Assembly: GCA_937888825.1 (NCBI GenBank)
Contig: CALBFE010000099.1
Span: forward strand, 1-64,000
Origin: an uncultured Actinomycetes bacterium
GTDB lineage: Bacteria; Actinomycetota; Actinomycetes; Nanopelagicales; Nanopelagicaceae
Direction: 5' to 3'
Length of the DNA stretch: 64,000 nucleotides
Under the pieces are notes generated by a model. The model saw only the letters and a program-made list of their open reading frames with translations. It was not told where the DNA came from and did not search any database. The translations under genes and the position numbers were made by a program. Shown one piece after another: positions 18,458-29,201 of the stretch. Every line of letters starts with the position of its first letter. Positions within the stretch are counted from its first letter, which is position 1.

Positions 18458-18886
18458 GGTTGGCCAGGACTTTTCAAAACTAGGGTGAAGTGTTAATTCA
18501 TCCACTTCATCTATTTCAACCCAGCGCACTTCATGGGATTCATCATTGAGCTCGCGGGCTACTAACTCATCTGTTGCATGGGCAATGACAGTGTCATAGC
18601 GCCAACTACCGTGATCATCGCTAAAAGTTTGAATGGGAGTTAAGTGCACTGGATCAATTCCTGTTTCCTCTTTTGCCTCCCGAATTGCAGCTTCTAATAC
18701 AGATTCATGACTATCGCGGGCACCACCTGGGATTCCCCAGGTGTCACCGTTGTGAACCCAAGGGGCGCGATGTTGCAAAAGGATTTGTGTGCCACGCACT
18801 AAAAGGATTCCAGCTGCCCCGTTAAGGCCCCAGTGCTTATTGCCGCAGGCGCATTGGATCCATCCATCTCCATCGCGCGCGCTCAT
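18431..18886 (-). CDS. NUDIX hydrolase
   Basis: GARDSHESVLEAAIREAKEETGI Nudix box. Confidence 0.92.
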   Translation of the reverse strand: MSARDGDGWIQCACGNKHWGLNGAAGILLVRGTQILLQHRAPWVHNGDTWGIPGGARDSHESVLEAAIREAKEETGIDPVHLTPIQTFSDDHGSWRYDTVIAHATDELVARELNDESHEVRWVEIDEVDELTLHPSFEKSWPTLKGLVQAL

Positions 18887-18967
18887 GAACTAAGAGTGTC
18901 ACAACTATCCACAGTTAGCCCAGCCAGCACAGGGATTAGTCCCTGCACACACTTATCGTGCCTGCAC

Positions 18968-19663
18968 ATGAAGCGCTTATTAGTTCTCATCCTTTTCATA
19001 TCTCTTTCCACCCCCGCTGCGGCAACTGCTGATTGCGAAACAACGGCCTGCGTTGATGTTTTTACACAAAATAACCAGATCATCATTACCGCTAAAAAAG
19101 GTGATGGCGGGGCGGTAGTTAAAAAGCGCACGGTAGTTGCGCCAACTCCCAAGCCAACGCTGTGGTTTCCTCCTAAACCAAAAGCTGTGCCCGTTGTTAA
19201 ACGCAGCTATAAACCTCGGGTGCGAGTGAAAAAAATAGTAACTACCAGCGTGAATTTAAGTGATCGTTTAATCAAAATGGTTCCAACGGCCACCATCGCA
19301 TATCAACCAGAGTTTGAAGCGCTGGTGCATGTGCCAGTTATTTTTTGGTGTGATCTACCCACTCTCTTTCAATCTCGCGTCGACATCATTGGTGAAGTTA
19401 TCGATGTGGTGCTTCGCCCTGGCTTTGCATGGCAGTGGGGGGATGGGGAAGTTTTCCAAACAACTGAACCAGGTGCACCTTTTCCTAATCAAAAAGTTAC
19501 TCACACCTATAAGCGACCTGGTACTTACTACATCACTTTGATTGCCACATGGAATGGCAACTTCAAACACAACGGTGCTACGCGCGCCATTACCGGAACT
19601 ATCAAAATCCCATCTTTTGCAGTTATCACCGTGGTATCTGCTAACTCAACCTTTACGAAATGA
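18968..19663 (+). CDS. Secreted PKD-like domain protein
   Basis: Signal peptide MKRLLVLILFISLSTPAAA; WQWGDGEVFQT...VTHTYKRPGTYYITLIATW PKD pattern. Confidence 0.65.
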   Translation: MKRLLVLILFISLSTPAAATADCETTACVDVFTQNNQIIITAKKGDGGAVVKKRTVVAPTPKPTLWFPPKPKAVPVVKRSYKPRVRVKKIVTTSVNLSDRLIKMVPTATIAYQPEFEALVHVPVIFWCDLPTLFQSRVDIIGEVIDVVLRPGFAWQWGDGEVFQTTEPGAPFPNQKVTHTYKRPGTYYITLIATWNGNFKHNGATRAITGTIKIPSFAVITVVSANSTFTK

Positions 19664-19670
19664 GTGCCTA

Positions 19671-20216
19671 ATGACTACTGACTATGAAGATCTCTCCATT
19701 ACATCCCTTCCACTTGCAAGTGATAAGGACTTTGTTGCACTAGTTACTAGTTTTAGCGTTGATCCAGATAGTCCAGACCTTTCCTTCATGCAACGTGATG
19801 GGGCAACAGCAGTTATTGATTTAGCAACAGAGTTTGAAAAATATGGCGTGGCCAGTAATCCAGATTTAATAGCTAGGGTCATAGGACGCTTAAGTGATAT
19901 TCAAGTGCGAGATTTTGCACTTGGCACACACAATGGCGAAAGCTTTGAAACCTATTGGAGGATGTGGCATTACTTGCTGCAAATTGCACCTGTGGGCTTT
20001 GTGGCACCTGTTGCTACATTGTTTGCAACCCTTGCCTATGAGCGCTCTGATACGCCACTTGCTTATCGCTCCCTTGATCGCGCTAGCGCAGATGCCCCTG
20101 GTTACTCATTAACAATATTGCTGCGTAGAGTTTTTGATTCAGGCTGGCCCGCCAATGCTTTTGCGGCCATGCGCATAGAGCTGCACCCCAAGGTCACCGC
20201 TGGGATTTTTGACTAA
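19671..20216 (+). CDS. DUF4192 domain protein
   Basis: ATLAYERSDTPLAYRSLDRASADAPGYSLTILLRRV; ATG at 19671. Confidence 0.75.
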   Translation: MTTDYEDLSITSLPLASDKDFVALVTSFSVDPDSPDLSFMQRDGATAVIDLATEFEKYGVASNPDLIARVIGRLSDIQVRDFALGTHNGESFETYWRMWHYLLQIAPVGFVAPVATLFATLAYERSDTPLAYRSLDRASADAPGYSLTILLRRVFDSGWPANAFAAMRIELHPKVTAGIFD

Positions 20217-20243
20217 GCCAGCTCCTCTGTTATATTTGCCCCA

Positions 20244-20356
20244 GGTCACGAGTTCTAGTGTTTAGCCCCGGCTTACTAGACGGCAACCCTCCACCACGGT
20301 GGGGTGCTCCGGGTGAAGACCAGATCGACTAGCACAACGCAGTCGATAAGCGTGGA
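20244..20356 (+). ncRNA. SAM-IV-type S-adenosylmethionine riboswitch
   Basis: GGTCACGAGTTCTAGTGTTTAGCCCCGGCTTACTAGACGGCAACCCTCCACCACGGTGGGGTGCTCCGGGTGAAGACC; upstream of metY-metX. Confidence 0.9.
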
Positions 20357-20434
20357 ACACCTCATTCCACTAGTTATGCCCCTTGTTGGCATATCTATTT
20401 TTAGGTGTTCCCATAACTGGGAGGAATTACTTAC

Positions 20435-21757
20435 ATGTCAACCTTTTCACTTGAAGAAGCAGCTTTCGAAACGCGTCAAATACACACCGGACAAGTTGCT
20501 GATCCGACAACAGGAGCACGTGCACTTCCTCTGTATCAAACCACTGCATATCAATTCCGAGATACAAAGCATGCAGCAGATCTTTTTGGTTTGGCAGAGC
20601 TAGGCAACATCTATACCCGCATCATGAATCCAACTCAAGATGTTGTTGAAAAGCGCATCGCATCATTAGAAGGTGGCGTTGCTGCTCTTCTTCTTGCTTC
20701 AGGTTCTGCTGCCACAACTTTTGCAGTCTTAGCTGTTGCAACTGCAGGAGATCACATCGTTTCATCAAAGTATCTCTATGGTGGAACATATAACTTGTTC
20801 CATTACACATTGCCAACATTTGGTGTTGAAGTTACTTTTGTTGATAATCCTAATGATCCTGCGGAATGGGCAAAGGCAGTTCGCCCTAATACCAAGGCGT
20901 TTTTTGGTGAGACAATCTCAAATCCAAATAACGATATTTTAGATATTGCAGCAGTGGCAAAGGTTGCTCATGAAAATCATGTGCCATTGATTGTTGATAA
21001 TACTGTGGCAACTCCATATGTTATTAAACCAATCGAATTTGGTGCAGATGTGGTTGTTCACTCGGCAACGAAGTTTCTTGCCGGTCATGGAAATGCAGTA
21101 GTGGGTGCCATTGTTGATTCAGGTAACTTTGACTATGCGCGCTATCCTGAAAAGTTCAAAAGCTTTAATACTCCAGATCCTTCCTATCACGGCCTTGTTT
21201 ATGCCCAAGCCCTAGGAGTTGGCAGTGCATTTGGTGCCAACTTGGCCTATATCTTCAAGATTCGCCTGACTTTGCTGCGCGATATTGGAGCTGCCGTGAG
21301 CCCATTTAATGCATGGTTGTTGGCTCAAGGACTAGAGACTCTGACACTTCGCATGAAACAACATTTGGAAAATGCCAAGGCCGTTGCAACATGGCTGGAG
21401 AGCCACCCACAGGTTGAGAAAGTTCATTTCTCTTCCCTTCCTAGCAACTCCTATAACAAACTAGCTACCAAGTATGCACCTAAGGGTTCAGGCTCAGTCT
21501 TCTCCTTTGAAATCAAGGGTGGGATAGAGGCTGGAAAGAAGTTTGTTGAAGGCTTGAGCTTGCACTCCCACGTTGCAAATATCGGTGATGTGAGATCACT
21601 TGTTATTCATCCAGCATCGACGACCCATTCACAACTATCGGCAGAAGAGTTACTCAATGCCGGTGTGAAACCTGGCTTAATCCGTTTATCTGTTGGTCTT
21701 GAAGATATTGAAGATATCAAGGCAGATCTTGCAGATGGTTTTGCTGCCGCTAAGTAA
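20435..21757 (+). CDS. metY: O-acetylhomoserine aminocarboxypropyltransferase
   Basis: Cys/Met PLP family: YQTTAYQFRDTKHAADLF, VVHSATKFLAGHGN. Confidence 0.95.
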   Translation: MSTFSLEEAAFETRQIHTGQVADPTTGARALPLYQTTAYQFRDTKHAADLFGLAELGNIYTRIMNPTQDVVEKRIASLEGGVAALLLASGSAATTFAVLAVATAGDHIVSSKYLYGGTYNLFHYTLPTFGVEVTFVDNPNDPAEWAKAVRPNTKAFFGETISNPNNDILDIAAVAKVAHENHVPLIVDNTVATPYVIKPIEFGADVVVHSATKFLAGHGNAVVGAIVDSGNFDYARYPEKFKSFNTPDPSYHGLVYAQALGVGSAFGANLAYIFKIRLTLLRDIGAAVSPFNAWLLAQGLETLTLRMKQHLENAKAVATWLESHPQVEKVHFSSLPSNSYNKLATKYAPKGSGSVFSFEIKGGIEAGKKFVEGLSLHSHVANIGDVRSLVIHPASTTHSQLSAEELLNAGVKPGLIRLSVGLEDIEDIKADLADGFAAAK

Positions 21758-22846
21758 ATGTCACAGATAATCACTTCGGTTACCGGGGCATGGCTTGAAG
21801 ACCATGCACCCGGTGATCGGCGCTTTCTAAAGATTGGTGATGTTGGACTTGAAGATGGTGAAGTACTCAAAGATGTGACTATCGCCTATCAAAGCTGGGG
21901 CGAGTTAAATGAAAATGAAGATAATGCCATTTTAGTAAATCATGCAATGACAGGTTGGTCAGATGTCACCGGTTGGTGGCCATCAATGGTGGGTCCTGGA
22001 TTGCCATTTGATACAGATAAATATTTTGTTGTCTGTCCTAATGTTATTGGTGGATGTCAGGGATCAACCGGGCCCTCAACTATTTCACCTGATGGAAAGA
22101 GATATGGCTCTCGATTTCCATCGCTGACGATTCGCGACATGGTCAATGCTGAAATTCAATTTAGTGATGTGCTAGGAATTGATAAATATCGCTTAGCTGT
22201 TGGGCCATCCTTGGGGGGAATGCGTTCATTGGAATGGGCAGTGCAGTTGCCACACCGTGTTGGTGCAATCTGCACGATTGGTTCTTCAGCAGTTGCCACA
22301 GGAGATCAGATCGGCACATGGTCCATTGAACTGCGGGCAATAAAGAGTGATCCCAACTTCAATGACGGTGATTACTACGAACAAGAGCGTGGACCTAGTG
22401 AAGGCATGGGAATCGCACGTCGTATTGCCCATCTGACCTATAGAACTGAAGCTGAGATGGATATTCGATTTGGCCGAGAACTACAAGGTGATGACACGGG
22501 CCGCTATGCCGTGGAGTCATACCTAGATCATCAGGCAGATAAGTTGGGCAAACGCTTTGATGCCAATACCTATATCGCCCTGACTGAGGCGATGATTTCT
22601 CATGACATAGGCCGTGAGCGCGGAGGAGTCGTTGCCGCCCTTGAATCCATCACTATTCCTGTTGTTGCCGTCTCCATTGACACCGATCGTCTCTTTCCTG
22701 TGCGATTACAGGCTGAGATCGCCGACTTTGCACCTCATGCCGCCCCCTTAGTGCGGATTTCATCGCCATTTGGCCACGATGGCTTCCTGGTGGAGGTCGA
22801 ATCTGTTGGAAATGTGATCAGACAGGCCTTGGAATTAGCTAAATAG
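21758..22846 (+). CDS. metX: Homoserine O-acetyltransferase
   Basis: NVIGGCQGSTGPSTISPDGKRYG; AVGPSLGGMRSLEWA; alpha/beta hydrolase. Confidence 0.95.
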   Translation: MSQIITSVTGAWLEDHAPGDRRFLKIGDVGLEDGEVLKDVTIAYQSWGELNENEDNAILVNHAMTGWSDVTGWWPSMVGPGLPFDTDKYFVVCPNVIGGCQGSTGPSTISPDGKRYGSRFPSLTIRDMVNAEIQFSDVLGIDKYRLAVGPSLGGMRSLEWAVQLPHRVGAICTIGSSAVATGDQIGTWSIELRAIKSDPNFNDGDYYEQERGPSEGMGIARRIAHLTYRTEAEMDIRFGRELQGDDTGRYAVESYLDHQADKLGKRFDANTYIALTEAMISHDIGRERGGVVAALESITIPVVAVSIDTDRLFPVRLQAEIADFAPHAAPLVRISSPFGHDGFLVEVESVGNVIRQALELAK

Positions 22847-22945
22847 GGGGCAAATTATCACTTTTGGATGTGCATTTACCCCCATGAATAAATTATAATA
22901 TAGCCATCGCATCAGCGCGCTCGCTGAGAAAACCAAAGGATAATT

Positions 22946-24634
22946 GTGGCTGTATTTAGTGCGCTCAAAAACAAGGTGTCAAAGAAAGCTGTTACAAAAA
23001 AAGCTGCACCTGTGAAGAAAACCGCTGCTAAAAAAGCAGCACCAGCGAAAAAGAGCGCGCCAGTAAAGAAAGCAGCTGCAAAAAAGAGCGCACCTGCCAA
23101 GAAGAGTGTTGCTAAAAAGGCGGCGCCAGTTAAAAAGGCAGCCCCTGCGAAAAAAAGCGCACCAGCAAAGATTGCAGTAAAGAAAGATTTAGCGGCTAAA
23201 GATGTTCAAGCAATTGTTGATGCTAAAAACGCCGTATTGCGCCAGCATGAAGTTCAAGCAGAGCTAGAAAAGCGCGGCGTCACATCGATCAACCGCATTC
23301 CAAAGAAAGTTGATAAAGATTTAGTTGATGAAGCACGTGCATTAGCAACGCAAGTTCCAGTGATTGTTGAAAAACTTCGCAAGTCTGGTCTGGGCACACC
23401 TTCTCGTATTTTGAAAAAGAGCGACTACGCACTTATTGAACCAAAAGTGGCGCCAGTTGTTGCACCAAAGATTGATGCTAAGACTGGTAAAGCAGTTAAA
23501 GTAAAAATCAATGGCGAAGAAGTAGAGGTAGAAGAAGTAGAGCTAGAAGATGTTGAGGTTTTGATTAAGGAAGCTGTCGAAATTATTGATGGCGAAGAAG
23601 ATAAGGGCAACCAACCACGCGTTGTTAACTTAGCTGAAGATACTTCTGGAAATGAAGAAAATGCCTTCACGTTAAAGGCCTCTGAAGAAGATGACGCACC
23701 TGTCCAGACAGTTATGACCGCTGGTGCTACTGCAGATCCTGTGAAGGACTATTTGAAACAGATTGGCCGTGTTGCGCTATTGAACGCAGAGCTTGAAGTA
23801 GAGCTTGCTACACGCGTAGAAGCTGGTCTTTTTGCTGAGGCAAAGATTAAAGATGAGAAGAAGATTGAGAAGAAACTCAAGCGCGAACTTGAATGGCTTG
23901 TTGAAGATGGAAAGCGCGCAAAGAATCACTTGCTCGAAGCTAACCTTCGTCTCGTTGTTTCTCTTGCAAAGCGCTACACCGGTCGTGGAATGCTTTTCCT
24001 TGACCTTATTCAAGAAGGTAACTTAGGTTTGATCCGCGCAGTTGAGAAATTCGACTACACAAAGGGCTATAAGTTCTCCACCTATGCCACTTGGTGGATT
24101 CGCCAGGCAATTACTCGTGCGATGGCTGACCAGGCCCGCACCATCCGTATTCCTGTGCACATGGTGGAAGTTATTAATAAGTTGGCACGTGTTCAGCGCC
24201 AGATGCTTCAAGATCTTGGTCGTGAACCGACCCCAGAAGAGTTAGCAAAAGAGCTGGATATGACACCTGAAAAGGTTGTCGAAGTTCAAAAGTATGGCCG
24301 TGAACCTATTTCACTTCACACACCACTGGGTGAAGAAGGCGATAGCGAGTTCGGTGATTTGATCGAAGACTCTGAAGCTGTTGTTCCAGCTGATGCGGTT
24401 TCATTCACATTATTGCAAGAGCAGTTGCACTCAGTTCTAGATACGCTCTCAGAGCGTGAAGCTGGTGTGGTTGCAATGCGATTCGGTTTAACTGATGGTC
24501 AACCTAAGACTTTGGATGAAATTGGAAAGGTCTATGGCGTTACACGTGAGCGTATTCGCCAGATTGAATCCAAGACAATGTCAAAGTTACGTCACCCATC
24601 GCGCAGCCAGGTCTTGCGCGATTACTTGGATTAA
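22946..24634 (+). CDS. Principal RNA polymerase sigma factor (RpoD/HrdB-like) with Lys/Ala/Pro-rich N-terminus
   Basis: C-terminal [51 protein letters not shown]-terminal KKAAPVKK repeats. Confidence 0.95.
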   Translation: MAVFSALKNKVSKKAVTKKAAPVKKTAAKKAAPAKKSAPVKKAAAKKSAPAKKSVAKKAAPVKKAAPAKKSAPAKIAVKKDLAAKDVQAIVDAKNAVLRQHEVQAELEKRGVTSINRIPKKVDKDLVDEARALATQVPVIVEKLRKSGLGTPSRILKKSDYALIEPKVAPVVAPKIDAKTGKAVKVKINGEEVEVEEVELEDVEVLIKEAVEIIDGEEDKGNQPRVVNLAEDTSGNEENAFTLKASEEDDAPVQTVMTAGATADPVKDYLKQIGRVALLNAELEVELATRVEAGLFAEAKIKDEKKIEKKLKRELEWLVEDGKRAKNHLLEANLRLVVSLAKRYTGRGMLFLDLIQEGNLGLIRAVEKFDYTKGYKFSTYATWWIRQAITRAMADQARTIRIPVHMVEVINKLARVQRQMLQDLGREPTPEELAKELDMTPEKVVEVQKYGREPISLHTPLGEEGDSEFGDLIEDSEAVVPADAVSFTLLQEQLHSVLDTLSEREAGVVAMRFGLTDGQPKTLDEIGKVYGVTRERIRQIESKTMSKLRHPSRSQVLRDYLD

Positions 24635-24637
24635 TCC

Positions 24638-24829
24638 ATGACTAATGCACGAATCTTTATTAACCCGGTAAGTGGCTCAATTAAGATTATTGGTGCAGTT
24701 GATTTCGTTGACCGCGAGGGCAACGTTCTTGAAACTAAAGAGAATGTGAAGTTTTGCGGCTGCGGTTTATCACAAGAAAAACCCAACTGCGATGGATCAC
24801 ACAGAGATAAGGCAGTAGAGAAAGATTAG
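24638..24829 (+). CDS. CDGSH iron-sulfur domain protein
   Basis: VKFCGCGLSQEKPNCDGSHRD. Confidence 0.9.
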   Translation: MTNARIFINPVSGSIKIIGAVDFVDREGNVLETKENVKFCGCGLSQEKPNCDGSHRDKAVEKD

Positions 24830-25041
24830 TTAGAAGAAACCTCGACGAGCTTTTCGCTCTCATCGACAATCTTTGCAGCAACGCTCTTTAGCTTTTCGGC
24901 ATATTCCTTGCCATGGTGGGCACAGAACATCAGTTCTCCGCCGTTTAAAAGCACAGCGCGAACATAAGCCTGGGCGCCGCATCGATCGCAACGGTCAAGG
25001 GCGTTAAGAGGTACTGATTCAAGCATCACTTGTTCTGACAT
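24826..25041 (-). CDS. Conserved actinobacterial zinc-ribbon-like protein (DUF7455-type)
   Basis: DRCDRCGAQAYVRAVLLNGGELMFCAHHGKEY; adjacent to sigma factor and parE. Confidence 0.75.
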   Translation of the reverse strand: MSEQVMLESVPLNALDRCDRCGAQAYVRAVLLNGGELMFCAHHGKEYAEKLKSVAAKIVDESEKLVEVSSN

Positions 25042-25240
25042 ATCTCTCTCCGTTCGTGCGTTGTGTCTTACTTCCTATGGAACATCAAACCATGTCTGGA
25101 TATTCCCCGCTCGTTAAAATTAAATTATTTTCCTTTAATTGATGTTAATTAGCTGTGGAAATATCGATATTTCCAGTATCACCAGGCTTTTCGGCGCGCT
25201 TGCGGGTGATACGAGGTTGTGGGCGATAACCTTTGGCCCC

Positions 25241-27319
25241 GTGGCCGAAAAAGATATTGCGACAAATGTGCAGGATAGCTATACCGCAAAGGATCTAGCG
25301 GTACTTGAAGGCCTCGATGCCGTTCGCAAGCGCCCAGGTATGTATGTCGGCTCCACTGATTCACGCGGCCTCATGCACTGCTTGTGGGAAATCATTGATA
25401 ACTCGGTAGATGAGTCACTTGCCGGGCATTGTAAGAAAATTGAAATTAATCTTGAATCAGATGGCTCCGTTGAAGTCCATGATGATGGTCGCGGAATTCC
25501 TGTTGATAAAGAACCTAAGACTGGTTTAACTGGTGTTGAAGTTGTTTTAACTAAATTACATGCTGGTGGAAAATTCGGTGGCGGCTCATACGCGGCCTCT
25601 GGTGGTCTGCACGGTGTGGGTGCCTCTGTTGTTAACGCACTTGCCTCTCGTCTTGATGCTGAAGTTGATCGCGATGGCAAGATTTACTGGATGTCATTCC
25701 AACGTGGAGTTGCAGGCATATTTGATGGTGATGGACCAAAGGCGCCATTTGAACCAAAATCAGGCTTACGTGTCATTGGCAAAATCTCTAGCAAAGTTAC
25801 TGGTACACGCATTAAGTGGTGGAGTGATCGCCAGATTTTCCTCAAAGAGGCCGAACTTGATTTAGAAGAGGTTTATGCACGTGCTCGCCAGACTTCATAT
25901 CTTGTTCCAGGCTTAACGCTCATTGTTAATGACAATCGCTCAAAGACAAAGACAACTGAAACTTTCTTCCATAAGAGTGGAATCACTGAATACTGTAATT
26001 TCCTACAACCCGATGAAGCTGTGGGCGACGTAATCCGCATCTATGGAACTGGCCATTATCAAGAGACTGTGCCTGTTCTAGATGATAAAGGCCATATGGT
26101 TTCAACAGAAGTAGAGCGCGATATGGAAGTAGATATCGCTATGAAGTGGGGCGATGGTTTTGAAACCACCCAGCGCTCATTCGTAAACATCATTGCAACA
26201 CCTAAGGGTGGAGCCCACGTGCTGGGCTTTGAACGCGCTCTGGTCAAGGTTGTTAACGAAGCGCTGCGCTCGACCAAAACACTTGCCAATAAAGAAATCG
26301 ACGTCGTTAAAGATGACGTCATTGAAGGTTTAACTGCTGTTGTCACAGTTCGTATGTCTGAACCACAGTTTGAAGGTCAGACGAAGGAAGTTCTAGGAAC
26401 TGCTGCTGCCACACGCATTGTTTCTGCTGTTGTCGCAGATAAAATGAAAGAGTATTTCAATACTTCTAAGCGCATTGATAAAGCTAATGGCCGCCTTGTT
26501 CTTGAGAAGATTGCTGCAGCGTCTCGCACACGTATTAGTGCCCGTGCGCATAAAGATCTGCAGCGCCGCAAGAACGCTTTGGAATCATCTTCTCTTCCAA
26601 CAAAACTCTCTGATTGTCGTTCAGAGGATGTCACTCGCACAGAGTTATTCATCGTTGAAGGCGATTCAGCCCTTGGCACAACCAAGGCAGCACGTAACTC
26701 CGAGTTCCAAGCGATTTTGCCTATTCGTGGAAAGATTCTTAACGTTCAGAAGGCTTCACTCTCACAGATGCTAGAAGACAAAGAGTGCGGATCAATTATT
26801 CAGGTAATTGGTGCCGGCTCTGGCAAGTCATTCGAGCTAGATGAAGCCCGTTACGGTCGCATTATCTTGATGTCAGATGCTGATGTTGATGGTGCTCACA
26901 TTCGCTGCTTGTTACTTACTTTGATGTATCGCTATATGCGCCCGCTCATTGATGCTGGCCGTGTGTTTGCTGCAATCCCACCTCTACACCGCCTTGAAGT
27001 TATGGGCGGAGGAGGCAAGAAGGGTGAATACATCTACACCTATAGCGATGATGAGATGAAAAAAATTACTGCAGATTTAAAGAAGAGCGGAAAACGCTGG
27101 AAAGAACCTATGCAGCGCTATAAAGGTCTGGGTGAAATGGATGCAGATCAGCTGCGCGAAACAACCATGGATCCAGATGCCCGCACATTGCGCCGTATTA
27201 CAGTCTCTGACGCTTCCGCTGCTGAGGCGATGTTTGAACTATTGATGGGTAGTGATGTTGCCCCACGCAAGGAGTTCATTGCTAATGCCGAGATTGATCG
27301 CGAACATATCGACGCCTAA
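25241..27319 (+). CDS. parE: DNA topoisomerase IV subunit B (type IIA, ATPase subunit)
   Basis: VRKRPGMYVGSTDSRGLMHCLWEIIDNSVDE; EGDSALGTTKAARN, LMSDADVDGAHI TOPRIM; GTG at 25241 fits family N-terminus better than 25139. Confidence 0.9.
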   Translation: MAEKDIATNVQDSYTAKDLAVLEGLDAVRKRPGMYVGSTDSRGLMHCLWEIIDNSVDESLAGHCKKIEINLESDGSVEVHDDGRGIPVDKEPKTGLTGVEVVLTKLHAGGKFGGGSYAASGGLHGVGASVVNALASRLDAEVDRDGKIYWMSFQRGVAGIFDGDGPKAPFEPKSGLRVIGKISSKVTGTRIKWWSDRQIFLKEAELDLEEVYARARQTSYLVPGLTLIVNDNRSKTKTTETFFHKSGITEYCNFLQPDEAVGDVIRIYGTGHYQETVPVLDDKGHMVSTEVERDMEVDIAMKWGDGFETTQRSFVNIIATPKGGAHVLGFERALVKVVNEALRSTKTLANKEIDVVKDDVIEGLTAVVTVRMSEPQFEGQTKEVLGTAAATRIVSAVVADKMKEYFNTSKRIDKANGRLVLEKIAAASRTRISARAHKDLQRRKNALESSSLPTKLSDCRSEDVTRTELFIVEGDSALGTTKAARNSEFQAILPIRGKILNVQKASLSQMLEDKECGSIIQVIGAGSGKSFELDEARYGRIILMSDADVDGAHIRCLLLTLMYRYMRPLIDAGRVFAAIPPLHRLEVMGGGGKKGEYIYTYSDDEMKKITADLKKSGKRWKEPMQRYKGLGEMDADQLRETTMDPDARTLRRITVSDASAAEAMFELLMGSDVAPRKEFIANAEIDREHIDA

Positions 27320-27365
27320 AGGCTCTTTATGGGGTTCGAACTAATAAATTCTGTACAATTTAACT

Positions 27366-27578
27366 ATGGTGAGTTTTGATCTCAAGCATTTATTTTTTGC
27401 AATTTTCGCTGGATTATGCGCCTACGCTTTTGGGCGTCGTGTGTTGCCTTGGATGCTCCTTGGTTACTTTGGGACATTTTGGATTTTACTGGCCCTAATG
27501 CTGTCTCCTAAAAATCCTCGAACACCAATTAAGCAGTGGAATCCAATTACGGAGTTAAAGCGAAAAGAAAAAGGTTAG
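27366..27578 (+). CDS. Small hypothetical membrane protein
   Basis: 70 aa, two hydrophobic segments; sits between parE and ABC-F. Confidence 0.6.
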   Translation: MVSFDLKHLFFAIFAGLCAYAFGRRVLPWMLLGYFGTFWILLALMLSPKNPRTPIKQWNPITELKRKEKG

Positions 27579-27580
27579 TT

Positions 27581-29179
27581 TTAGTCAATAGAAACTAAGT
27601 CGAAGTACTCTTCTTTCCAAAGATCTTCATCACCATCTGGCAACAAAATAACGCGCTCAGGCTTAAGTGATTGCACAGCGCCTTCATCGTGAGAAACCAT
27701 GATTACAGAACCTTGATATTCAGCTAACGCTCCAAGGATTTCAGCGCGAGATGCTGGATCTAAGTTATTTGTTGGCTCATCTAGGAGCAATACGTTTGCG
27801 GCAGATACAACCAGAACAGCTAGAGCAAGTCGAGTTCGTTCCCCACCAGATAAGACCTTGACTGGTTTGTGAACATCATCGCCAATGAAAAGGAAAGAAC
27901 CTAGAGTGTTACGAGCTTCAGGTTCACGCAGATCTGGGGTTGCAGACATCATGTTCTCAAGAACTGTGCGCTCAAAATCTAGGGATTCATGTTCCTGGGC
28001 GTAGTAACCGATTTTCAAGCCATGGCCCTGTTCAACTTTTCCAGTATCAGATTCAAGTTCGCCAGCCAGAATTCTAAGAAGTGTTGTTTTTCCCGCACCG
28101 TTAAGACCAAGGATTACAACGCGAGAGCCCTTATCAATCACACATGAAACATCGGTAAAGATTTCAAGTGAGCCGTATGACTTTGAAAGCTCTTCTCCAG
28201 AGAGGGGAGTCTTGCCACATGGGGCAGGAGTTGGAAAGCGCAGACGTGCAACTTTGTCATTGACTCGAACATCTTCAAGACCACTGCGAAGCTTTTCAGC
28301 TCTACGTAACATGCCCTGGGCCGCAGTTGCCTTCGATGCCTTTGCACGCATCTTCTCGCCCTGCTTCTGCAAAATCTCTGCGCGCTTTTCAGCGTTAGCG
28401 CGCTCTTTCTTGCGGCGGTGCTCATCTTGCTCGCGCTGTAATAAGTAAGCCTTCCAACCCAAGTTATATACATCGATGACATTTCGGTTGGCATCAAGAT
28501 AGAAAACCTTGTTCACAACGGTTTCAATCAAGTTAACATCGTGGGAAATGATGACAAGGCCGCCGGAGTATTTAGCTAAAAACTCACGCAGCCATATAAT
28601 TGAGTCAGCATCTAAGTGGTTCGTTGGTTCATCGAGCAGTAGCGTTTCAGCGCCACTAAAGAGAATGCGGGCTAACTCAATACGGCGGCGTTGACCACCA
28701 GAGAGAGTGGAAAGCTCATGTGCAAAGACAGCTTCAGTAACTCCTAATGATGTTGCAATCGCTTCTGCTTCAGCAGTTGCTGCATAACCACCTGCGGCGC
28801 TGAACTCATGTTCAACACGGGTGTAGCGATCCATTGCTTTTTCTAGAGTCTCACCCTGGGCCGTTGCCATCTCTTCTTCAACTGCCCTCATACGATGTGA
28901 AATCTGATCTAAATCACGGGCAGAGAGAATACGTTCGATTACTGTGCCAGGTTGATCACCTGTGCGGGGATCTTGCGGCAAGTAACCGATTTTTCCTGTG
29001 CGATTGACGACGCCACCTGCAGGCATAGTTTCACCTGCTAATACTTTTGCCAGAGTTGATTTACCAGCACCGTTTCGACCAACAAAACCAATGCGGTCAC
29101 CGCTATTGATGCGCACAGTTACGCCCTTAACGAGCAGGCGAGCACCGGCTCGAAGTTCTAGCGCTTGGGTTGAAATCAC
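27581..29179 (-). CDS. ABC-F family ATPase
   Basis: Two ABC domains: GRNGAGKST/LSGGQRRRIELARIL and GLNGAGKTTLL/LSGGERTRLALA; no TM. Confidence 0.95.
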   Translation of the reverse strand: MISTQALELRAGARLLVKGVTVRINSGDRIGFVGRNGAGKSTLAKVLAGETMPAGGVVNRTGKIGYLPQDPRTGDQPGTVIERILSARDLDQISHRMRAVEEEMATAQGETLEKAMDRYTRVEHEFSAAGGYAATAEAEAIATSLGVTEAVFAHELSTLSGGQRRRIELARILFSGAETLLLDEPTNHLDADSIIWLREFLAKYSGGLVIISHDVNLIETVVNKVFYLDANRNVIDVYNLGWKAYLLQREQDEHRRKKERANAEKRAEILQKQGEKMRAKASKATAAQGMLRRAEKLRSGLEDVRVNDKVARLRFPTPAPCGKTPLSGEELSKSYGSLEIFTDVSCVIDKGSRVVILGLNGAGKTTLLRILAGELESDTGKVEQGHGLKIGYYAQEHESLDFERTVLENMMSATPDLREPEARNTLGSFLFIGDDVHKPVKVLSGGERTRLALAVLVVSAANVLLLDEPTNNLDPASRAEILGALAEYQGSVIMVSHDEGAVQSLKPERVILLPDGDEDLWKEEYFDLVSID

Positions 29180-29201
29180 GCCGTAGTTTAACGCTTAGAG
29201 C

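Noticed and set aside
20304-20603. Plus-strand ORF of 99 aa
   Set aside because: Overlaps the SAM-IV riboswitch and metY start in another frame; no protein-like signature.
22912-23100. Minus-strand ORF resembling a hydrophobic membrane protein ([18 protein letters not shown])
   Set aside because: Antisense of the Lys/Ala codon repeats of the sigma factor tail; no independent support.
25139-25240. N-terminal extension of ParE from ATG 25139
   Set aside because: The type IIA topoisomerase N-terminus is expected shortly before YTAKDLAVLEGLDAVRKRPGMY; GTG at 25241 is more consistent.
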